Shown one piece after another: positions 1 to 5,648 of a stretch of 15,542 nt of DNA (positions are counted from its first letter, which is position 1; every line of letters begins with the position of its first letter). A model generated the notes under the pieces. That model was given only the letters and a program-made list of their open reading frames with translations, made no database searches and had not been told where the DNA came from. The stretch lies in NCBI GenBank assembly GCA_036477795.1, contig JAZGDL010000119.1, positions 1 to 15,542 on the forward strand. Reading direction: 5' to 3'. The position numbers and the translations under genes are program-made. The stretch comes from JAZGDL01 sp036477795 (GTDB lineage Bacteria > Planctomycetota > Phycisphaerae > UBA1845).

Positions 1-576
1 ACCAGCGTCGCCAAGCTGGCCAAGCACTTCACCGACCAAGGCCGGCAGGTGATTCTCGGTGCCTGTGATACCTTTCGGGCGGCAGCGGTGGCCCAGTTGA
101 CGGAATGGTCGCAGCGAATCGGCGTTCCAATCGTCAAGCACCAGCAGGACGCCGATCCCGGGGCGGTGGCTTATGACGCTTGCGAAGCGGCCCTGGCCCG
201 CAAGGCGGACGTCCTGCTGATCGACACCGCCGGGCGGCTGCACACCCAGGATCACCTGATGCGGGAGTTGGCCAAGATCAAGAAGGTCGTCGAGCGCAAG
301 ATACCCGGCGCCCCGCACGAGGTGCTGCTGGTTCTGGACGCGACCATCGGGCAGAACGCCATCAATCAGGCCAGAGTGTTCAGCGAGCACGTGGAGATCA
401 CCGGGTTGTTTCTGGCCAAGCTGGACGGCAGCGCCAAGGGCGGGGTGGTGATCGGCATTCGCGATCAGCTCAACGTGCCGGTGAAGTTTGTGGGGATCGG
501 TGAGAAGCCGGATGATCTGGAGCCTTTTGATCCCGCGCGGTTTGTCGAGGCGTTGTTTGACGGCGCGGGGAAGTGA
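1..576 (+). CDS. ftsY: FtsY, signal recognition particle receptor GTPase (5' end missing)
   Basis: This is the C-terminal 191 residues of an SRP-type GTPase. The window opens just after where the P-loop would lie, so G1 and the N domain are off the edge. Visible motifs are DTFRAAAVAQL (about residues 23-33 of the fragment), the G3 motif DTAGR (75-79), the G4 region AKLDGSAKGG (from about 139) and the closing GIGEKPDDLEPFD. The protein stops soon after FVEALF. That ending is typical of FtsY; Ffh would continue into a methionine-rich M domain of about 150 residues, which is absent. FtsY docks ribosome-SRP complexes at the membrane during co-translational insertion. One oddity is that the usual TKLD of G4 reads AKLD, with the nucleotide-contacting K and D kept. 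The identification is firm; only the missing N-terminus is unknown. Confidence 0.95.
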   Translation, partial: TSVAKLAKHFTDQGRQVILGACDTFRAAAVAQLTEWSQRIGVPIVKHQQDADPGAVAYDACEAALARKADVLLIDTAGRLHTQDHLMRELAKIKKVVERKIPGAPHEVLLVLDATIGQNAINQARVFSEHVEITGLFLAKLDGSAKGGVVIGIRDQLNVPVKFVGIGEKPDDLEPFDPARFVEALFDGAGK

Positions 577-598
577 ACCGTGCATTGATGCACCACCG

Positions 599-1009
599 AT
601 GAAGACGCTCGGGGATTACGAGATGCCCCAAGGCGTTGATCCGGAGCGGGTGATCACCCATTCGCTATACTGCGGGCGGTGCGGCTACAACCTGCGCTAT
701 CAAACCTACGTGGGTCTGTGCAGCGAATGCGGCAATCCCTACAACGCCCGCCCGTTGATCATGCAGGGCATCTTTATGCCGCATGCCATGCGGCTTCCAT
801 TTCTGGACATGCTGGTGGCGCTGCTCTGTCTGGCCACCGCCTATTTCCTAATCCGCCATGGGCTGAACCCGGTGGTTGCATGGCAGTTGTATGCCGGCGG
901 GTTCTTTGCGTTGATCGGCTTTGTGCATGTGGTCCTTTCCATTCGGACGTTAGGCCACTTTTTTCGGTTCCGACGCGTTCTGGGCAGGATTCGCGCGGAA
1001 AACGGCTGA
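599..1009 (+). CDS. Zinc-ribbon protein with two membrane helices, planctomycete type
   Basis: This is a 136-residue protein starting at ATG 599, 23 bases after the ftsY stop. The open frame extends further upstream inside ftsY, but this ATG avoids overlap. No clear Shine-Dalgarno sequence is visible, and a second in-frame ATG lies at 623. Cys25, Cys28, Cys41 and Cys44 form a CxxC-x12-CxxC zinc ribbon, with the sequence CGYNLR following the first pair and CSECG forming the second. After it come two hydrophobic stretches, about residues 67-85 and 92-114, then an Arg-rich tail (RFRRVLGRIR). I infer an inner-membrane protein with a small zinc knuckle and a basic cytoplasmic tail. CGYxLRG...CPECG ribbons joined to membrane helices are widespread in Planctomycetota and mostly have no assigned function. 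The position behind ftsY suggests possible co-transcription, but no functional link can be claimed. Confidence 0.85.
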   Translation: MKTLGDYEMPQGVDPERVITHSLYCGRCGYNLRYQTYVGLCSECGNPYNARPLIMQGIFMPHAMRLPFLDMLVALLCLATAYFLIRHGLNPVVAWQLYAGGFFALIGFVHVVLSIRTLGHFFRFRRVLGRIRAENG

Positions 1010-1119
1010 TACGCATTGCGAATAATCCGTAGGCGGGCGTGCCAGTGGCTTCCTTGCCCAAACCGCCCGTCTTGTGGTGAAATGGAGCAGATAACTGTGG
1101 ATCGATCCTGTGCCATATG

Positions 1120-1125
1120 AGGAGG
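1120..1125 (+). promoter_or_regulatory. Strong Shine-Dalgarno site AGGAGG
   Basis: A perfect AGGAGG lies 7 bases before ATG 1133. It fixes the start of the small PQQ-repeat gene and supports that this short frame is translated. Clear sites like this are not seen before most other genes in the window. Confidence 0.8.
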
Positions 1126-1132
1126 TCGCTGG

Positions 1133-1462
1133 ATGACCGAGGAAGATATACTTTTCGTAGGGTTCAATAAACGCGTCGCGGCGCTGAATCGAGAGACCGG
1201 CGAGATCCTGTGGACTTGGAAAGCCACGAGTGGATCAGGATTCGTCTCCCTGCTGCTGGATGGTGATCGATTGTTCGCAGCCGTCAGCGGCTATGTCTAC
1301 TGCCTCGATCCATTGACCGGCCAACCGCTCTGGACTAACCCGATGAAAGGTTTCGGGACGGGCACGACGTCGCTGGCCTCCATCAGCGGGCACTCCGACT
1401 ATACCATATTGGGCGAAGCGGCAGCCCAGGCAGCAGCAGCCGCAAGCGCAGGCGCTTCCTAG
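1133..1462 (+). CDS. Small PQQ/beta-propeller-repeat protein
   Basis: This is a 109-residue protein with two PQQ-like (BamB-type) propeller repeats. The first is about residues 5-29 (ILFVGFNKRVAALNRETGE, ending ILWTW). The second is about 44-70 (DRLFAAVSGYVYCLDPLTGQ, ending PLW). Each has the pattern of a beta strand, then an ALd.xTGe turn, then a closing Trp. A GTTSLASI segment follows, and the protein ends in a low-complexity tail rich in Ala, Gln and Ser (about 95-109). No signal peptide or membrane helix is visible, so it is probably cytoplasmic, unlike BamB or quinoprotein dehydrogenases. Two repeats cannot close a 7- or 8-bladed propeller, so it would have to oligomerise or act as a partial fold. 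There is no internal sign of frameshift. Similar short proteins with Ala-rich tails occur in planctomycetes as far as I recall. The function is unknown. Confidence 0.82.
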   Translation: MTEEDILFVGFNKRVAALNRETGEILWTWKATSGSGFVSLLLDGDRLFAAVSGYVYCLDPLTGQPLWTNPMKGFGTGTTSLASISGHSDYTILGEAAAQAAAAASAGAS

Positions 1463-1489
1463 TGTAGTGTTTCGCGCAGATGGCATTTT

Positions 1490-1564
1490 ATCCGAGGCCC
1501 GACCGTAAGGGAGGGCACATGTTACGTTCTGCGTAGACCGCTCCCTTACGGTCGCGGCTCGGAT
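1490..1564. repeat. Long imperfect palindrome (REP-like), arms of 24 bases
   Basis: The left arm (1490-1513) begins ATCCGAGG and ends GACCGTAAGGGAG. The right arm (1541-1564) is its reverse complement at 22 of 24 positions, around a 27-base centre. The element starts 28 bases after the PQQ-gene stop. It may fold at the 3' end of that transcript, but there is no T-run to make it a classic terminator. The core GACCGTAAGGGAG resembles dispersed repeats I recall from planctomycete genomes. Confidence 0.8.
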
Positions 1565-1568
1565 CAAT

Positions 1569-1651
1569 AGAAGCGTCGCAGCGTGCCCCGCCCTCTCTGA
1601 TGGTGGGGGACGAATATCATAAGGGCGTAACTCGCCTTCCGCGATGCTTCT
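1569..1651. repeat. Weak inverted repeat
   Basis: AGAAGCGTCGC at 1569-1579 pairs with GCGATGCTTCT at 1641-1651 at 10 of 11 positions, across a 61-base centre. It lies next to the stronger palindrome at 1490-1564 and may be a degraded member of the same cluster. The pairing is short enough that chance is possible. Confidence 0.4.
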
Positions 1652-1719
1652 ACGGGTCTCCCACTTTTTTGGCGGTTGTCATTACCCACATTTGCAGGGC
1701 TGCGGCACGGTCAGAGCCT

Positions 1720-1914
1720 TGTCCCGGAGGGATATATGAAAATAGCCCAGCGATTCATCGCTGGGAACATAAACCTCACCCGCGTCCTCAGTCCCGTAGG
1801 GACGGCTGAACAAACCGCTCGGCATCTCAGCCGTCCCTACGGGACTATGCCCTGGCGTGCCCCTCTTTCCCAGCGATGAATCGCTGGGCTATTTTCACTT
1901 GCCCCTACGGGGCA
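1720..1914. repeat. Nested palindromic repeat array, about 195 bases
   Basis: The outer arms 1737-1767 and 1867-1897 are perfect 31-base reverse complements. Each contains its own hairpin, CCCAGCGAT-TC-ATCGCTGGG. The inner arms 1790-1809 and 1827-1846 are perfect 20-base reverse complements (AGTCCCGTAGGGACGGCTGA). Weaker outer flanks also correspond: the hairpin TGCCCC-TAC-GGGGCA at 1900-1914 mirrors a decayed GTCCCGGAGGGA near 1721-1732. The arrangement resembles a REP doublet or BIME of two repeat families in inverted order. Perfect arms imply recent origin or maintenance by gene conversion. Confidence 0.9.
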
Positions 1915-2039
1915 GCACCTGGAGAATGTCGGCCATCACCAAGCCTCAAGACGTCGGGCTCCCATGCGCTGGAGTACAGCGGAAGGCGAGATACGCCCAT
2001 ATCATAAACCAGCGCAATCCCAAAATCCGAACTCGGTCA

Positions 2040-2060
2040 CCCACGCCCAGAGGGCGTGGG
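2040..2060. repeat. Perfect 9-bp hairpin
   Basis: CCCACGCCC and GGGCGTGGG form a perfect stem around the 3-base loop AGA. It lies 69 bases before addB and has no T-run. It is probably another short REP-like palindrome, and it could also affect the 5' end of the addB transcript. Confidence 0.7.
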
Positions 2061-2129
2061 GCACCCGCACATTCGACCCTGATGGTCCACTGGTTGACCC
2101 TGACAAGGCCTTGACGTAGACCTGCGGCT

Positions 2130-5100
2130 ATGGCTGTTCGATTTGTGTTGGGACGCGCCGGTACCGGCAAAACCACGCACTGTCTGGCTGCTGTCCGCGA
2201 TGCCCTGCGGAATTGCCCGTTGGATGGCCCCCGCCTGATCCTGCTGGTGCCGGAGCAGGTCAGCCTGCAAATGGAGCGGGCTCTGCTGACGGGCGCCACG
2301 ACCGCGGCCGCCCACCGCGCCGAGGTGCTCAGTTTCCGTCGGCTGGCGTATCGCATCCTCTCGACCTGCGGCGACGGCGGTTTAACGGCCATCAGCCCCG
2401 CCGCCCGGATGATGTTGCTGCGGCTTCTGCTACGCCGCCAGGGCTCCGAACTCCGCTACTATCACCGCGCCGCCCGATTCACCGGGTGTGTCGAGCAGAT
2501 CGGACGGACCATCACCGAATTCATCGAAGAGTCCATCGCGCCGGAAGACTTGCCGGCACCTCAGGCTCACGATCAGGACGATCCCGTGCGGGCGCTGAAG
2601 CTGCACGATCTGAAGCTGATCTACCAGTCGTATCTGGATGCCCTGGGGACAGATCGTTGCGACCCGTCGCAGCACCTGGAAGTGGCCCGTACGCGCGTGG
2701 CCGGCTGCCCCTGGCTACAAGGAGCCCATGTGTGGGTGGATGGATTCGCCGGCTTCTCGCGGCAGGAACGGCATATGCTGGCTGCCCTGGCCCATGGCGC
2801 CGCCTCTTTCGAGATCACCTTGCTGATCGACCCGGATTACGCGGTAGACCGCTCGGGGAGCAATCGGGCAGACCCCGCGCTGGCGCTTGGGGCTCGGATA
2901 GGCGCGGTGTCGGATCTTTTCGCCAAAACCCGCAGGACCATGTCCGAGCTGTCGAACGACTTTGCTGAACAGGGCATCGAGATCGCACCGCCGCATCTGC
3001 TCCGCGGCCCACCCCCGCGCTTCGCGGAGGCACCGGCGCTGTCGCGGCTGGAAGCCGGACTGTTTGATCAGCCTCCAGCCGAACCATTATCAACGCAAGG
3101 GATACGAATCGTCCAGGCCCCGGACCGCCGCGGCGAGGTCGAATTCACCGTCTCGCAGATTCTTCATTATGTCAGCCGCCCGTCGTCGCCGCTGCGCTAC
3201 CGCGATATCGCCGTCATCGTCCGGGACCTGGAGCCATACCACGCGCTGGTGTCGGCGGCGTTCAACGCCAGGGGCATCCCCTTCTTCATCGATCGCCGCC
3301 GGTCCATCGCCCATCACCCCTTGGTGGAACTGCTCCGGGGGTTGCTGAGGCTGGCGGCGGAGGACTATCCCACCGACGCGGTGCGGGGTCTGCTGAAGAC
3401 CGGGTTGCTGGGATTGGACGACGCCCAAGCGGATGAGCTGGAGAACCATCTGGTTGCTACGGCCATCAGCGGCCGGGACCAATGGGTCGGTGCGGATTGG
3501 CTGCCGCCGCCGCGCGACCGCGAAGACGCTAATACATACGCCACAATAGCCGCAGCCCGGGTGAATACTTGGCGGCGGGCCTTTCTAGATAATGTCGATG
3601 CATGGGTGGCTTCGGCGTGTTGCGGCGAAACAGCAAGCGGCGCCGAATGGGCCGAGCGCCTGAGTGCCATCATGCGACACCTGTCTGTGCCAGAGCAGAT
3701 CGAGCGGTGGGCCGACGAAGCGGCGGACGGCGGCGATCTGGACCTGGCGGAAGCCCACCGGCAGGCGTGGCGCGATGTGAGCTCTTTCTTCGACGATCTC
3801 CAGGGGACGCTGGGCGATGAGCGGTTCGGGGTGGAAGAGTTGTCGTCCATGGTGGACGGGGCGTTGGCCCAGTTGACGCTGGGGTTGGCCCCGCCCATGC
3901 TGGATCAGGTGCTCATCGGCTCGGTGGAGCGAAGCCGCCAGCCCAACGTCAAGGTGGCCCTGGTGCTGGGCGTCAACGACGGGGCCTTCCCCGCGAACCA
4001 TGCTGAGGATGCGATTCTCAACGAGGACGATCGCGACTGGCTGGATGAGCAGGGGCTGCGCTTGGGAACGGCGCGGCGGCAGCGCATTCTTGATGAATCG
4101 TTGCTCTTTTACATCGCCGTGACGCGAGCCGGCGAATCGCTCATGGTCACCTGCCCCGAGGCGGATCAGGACGGCAAGACCCTGCAGCCGTCGCCGTTTC
4201 TGGCTGCACTGGCCGAGGCTTGCCCGGGTCTTTCGGTCGAGCACATCACCGGGCCGCTGGAAGGAGGCGGTGATTGGTCCATCCTTACCGACCGTGATCT
4301 GGCCACTCATCTGGCCTATGAGTTTCGGCATCGCCCCATAGTGTCAGATGATGACACTTCGCGCCGGGCGTGGTGGAACGAGCTTTACGACCATGCCCGG
4401 ACCGACGAGGAGCTGGCCCCGGTGCTGGCCGCTGCGACGCGGGCGGTGGCCTACGAGAACTCGGCCGCACTGAGCGATGAACCGAGCGCAGCAAGTAAAA
4501 GGCACCCGTACCGGGCCAGCGTCTCTCAACTGGAAACGTATGCCACCTGCCCCTTCAAGCACTTCGCCCAATACCGGCTGCGGCTTGAGGAGCGCAAACA
4601 GGCTCAACTGGAGCAGATCGACGTGGGGACCGTTCACCACGCCATCCTCGAGCGATTCGTGCAGACGCTGGTCGATCGCGGGCAGTCGCTGGCTGATCTG
4701 GACGAACATGCTGTGGTGGAATGGCTGGGTGAAAGCTGCCGGTATGTCGGCCGGACGCTCCCTCTGATGGGGGAGCTGTCGCACGCCCGTGATCGCTACA
4801 TCATGGAACGAAGCGGCACGTCGCTGGGACGAGTGCTCAGCGACCAGCAGCGAGTGTCCAGAGCCGGTTCATTCGTGCCCAAGGCCGCGGAACTGCCCTT
4901 CGGTTTCGAGGGCCGGGGACTTCCGGCCCTGGCCATCACCACGCCCAAAGGGCGGCAGGTCTTGTTGCGCGGCTACATCGACCGCGTCGACGTGGCGGAG
5001 GTGTCCGACGAACTGCTGGGCGTGGTCATTGATTACAAGCTGACCCGCGACAAGCGGCTCGATCTGTCCGGCGTGTATCACGGCCTGTCCCTGCAACTGC

Positions 5101-5648
5101 TGGCTTATCTGCTGGTGCTTTCCGAGCAGGGCGCCACCCTGGCGGGCCGGCCCATCAAGCCGGCCGGTGCGTTCTTTGTGAGTCTGGTCGATCAATACCG
5201 GCGGGTGCAGCACCCCGGTGAAGCGGAAGACACGGGAAGGCCCGGGTCGCACCACCGGCCGCGTGGCCTGCTGGACCAGGCCCGGCTCAACGTACTGGAG
5301 CGCGACGCGTCCAAGACGGGGTGGTCGGACGCCTACCAGGTCTACCGCAAGACCGACGGCGGCCTGGGCCACATCGACAAGTCCGACGCCGCCGGCGCTG
5401 AGGATTTGGCCCGGCTGATGCGGCGCACCCGCGAACGGCTGGCGACGTGGTGCGACCGTATTATTGATGGTGCCATAGCAGTGTCACCCTACCGTTTGAA
5501 GAATCTGTCGCCCTGCTCCTGGTGCGTAATGCGCGGTGTATGCCGCTTCGAGCCCGCCCAGGGGTCCATGCGGTTCCTGGAAAGCCTGAAGCGCTCGGAG
5601 GTCTTCAAGCGTCTGGCGGCTGAAGAGGGGGCCAGCACCGATGGCTGA
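2130..5648 (+). CDS. addB: AddB, nuclease/inactivated-helicase subunit of AddAB
   Basis: The protein has 1172 residues, the usual AddB length. AddAB unwinds and resects double-strand ends, responds to Chi-type sites and loads RecA. The N-terminus has a Walker A loop, GRAGTGKT (residues 8-15). A degenerate helicase half includes VLGVNDGAFP (after N606) and FYIAVTRAGESL (from about 660). The C-terminus is a PD-(D/E)xK nuclease with GTVHH (about 832), GYIDRVD (D951, D954) and VIDYK (D968, K970). Cys807 and the CxxCxxxxxC of Cys1129, Cys1132 and Cys1138 match the four-cysteine 4Fe-4S pin of AddB, which sits around the nuclease domain. The start ATG 2130 leads directly into the P-loop strand. The stop overlaps addA by 8 bases (ATGGCTGA), which points to translational coupling. 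An embedded repeat at 2867-2899 encodes about residues 246-257 in a variable segment. Confidence 0.93.
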   Translation: MAVRFVLGRAGTGKTTHCLAAVRDALRNCPLDGPRLILLVPEQVSLQMERALLTGATTAAAHRAEVLSFRRLAYRILSTCGDGGLTAISPAARMMLLRLLLRRQGSELRYYHRAARFTGCVEQIGRTITEFIEESIAPEDLPAPQAHDQDDPVRALKLHDLKLIYQSYLDALGTDRCDPSQHLEVARTRVAGCPWLQGAHVWVDGFAGFSRQERHMLAALAHGAASFEITLLIDPDYAVDRSGSNRADPALALGARIGAVSDLFAKTRRTMSELSNDFAEQGIEIAPPHLLRGPPPRFAEAPALSRLEAGLFDQPPAEPLSTQGIRIVQAPDRRGEVEFTVSQILHYVSRPSSPLRYRDIAVIVRDLEPYHALVSAAFNARGIPFFIDRRRSIAHHPLVELLRGLLRLAAEDYPTDAVRGLLKTGLLGLDDAQADELENHLVATAISGRDQWVGADWLPPPRDREDANTYATIAAARVNTWRRAFLDNVDAWVASACCGETASGAEWAERLSAIMRHLSVPEQIERWADEAADGGDLDLAEAHRQAWRDVSSFFDDLQGTLGDERFGVEELSSMVDGALAQLTLGLAPPMLDQVLIGSVERSRQPNVKVALVLGVNDGAFPANHAEDAILNEDDRDWLDEQGLRLGTARRQRILDESLLFYIAVTRAGESLMVTCPEADQDGKTLQPSPFLAALAEACPGLSVEHITGPLEGGGDWSILTDRDLATHLAYEFRHRPIVSDDDTSRRAWWNELYDHARTDEELAPVLAAATRAVAYENSAALSDEPSAASKRHPYRASVSQLETYATCPFKHFAQYRLRLEERKQAQLEQIDVGTVHHAILERFVQTLVDRGQSLADLDEHAVVEWLGESCRYVGRTLPLMGELSHARDRYIMERSGTSLGRVLSDQQRVSRAGSFVPKAAELPFGFEGRGLPALAITTPKGRQVLLRGYIDRVDVAEVSDELLGVVIDYKLTRDKRLDLSGVYHGLSLQLLAYLLVLSEQGATLAGRPIKPAGAFFVSLVDQYRRVQHPGEAEDTGRPGSHHRPRGLLDQARLNVLERDASKTGWSDAYQVYRKTDGGLGHIDKSDAAGAEDLARLMRRTRERLATWCDRIIDGAIAVSPYRLKNLSPCSWCVMRGVCRFEPAQGSMRFLESLKRSEVFKRLAAEEGASTDG
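2867..2899. repeat. 33-base repeat inside addB, identical to one in addA
   Basis: These 33 bases are identical to 8533-8565 in addA. Here they are read as ADPALALGAR plus its neighbours (addB residues about 246-257). The right half-palindrome of the addA element (2871-2895) is intact, but the matching left arm is not recognisable in 2842-2866. This therefore looks like a half or decayed copy. It lies between the strand LLIDPDYAV and the helix VSDLFAKTRR, apparently in a tolerant loop. Confidence 0.85.
4340..4358. repeat. Small hairpin within addB
   Basis: AGTGTCA and TGACACT form a perfect 7-bp stem around a 5-base loop, inside codons for VSDDDTS. It may be a small embedded palindrome or a chance result of Asp/Ser codons. 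Confidence 0.35.

Larger units (their letters stand above)
1463..2129. other. Gene-free, repeat-rich spacer of 667 bases
   Basis: I see no credible gene here. Short open frames exist but run through palindromes, lack family motifs and overlap one another. The content is palindromes: 1490-1564, a weaker pair at 1569-1579/1641-1651, the nested structure at 1720-1914, and the short hairpin at 2040-2060. The addB promoter presumably lies near the right end. A TTGACC at 2094-2099 is followed 17 bases later by only a weak TAGACC, so no promoter is called. Confidence 0.7.

Noticed and set aside
1..576. Ffh instead of FtsY
   Set aside because: The protein ends right after the GTPase domain with FVEALF; an Ffh would continue with a methionine-rich M domain.
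488..598. Earlier start for the zinc-ribbon protein inside ftsY
   Set aside because: The extra 37 residues are read from ftsY coding DNA in another frame and look unlike protein; ATG 599 removes the overlap.
1720..1914. CRISPR array
   Set aside because: Repeats are inverted and nested, with no regular spacers and no cas genes in the window.
1600..2114. Overlapping small open frames of 67-85 codons in the spacer before addB
   Set aside because: They cross the palindromic repeats, have no family motif or ribosome site, and their composition follows the repeats.
2094..2122. Sigma-70 type promoter before addB
   Set aside because: TTGACC is plausible as a -35 box, but the -10 candidate TAGACC is poor, and promoter rules for this lineage are uncertain.
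3585..4331. Antisense open frame of 248 codons opposite addB
   Set aside because: No recognisable domain; long antisense frames are expected in GC-rich genes, and addB shows conserved motifs here.
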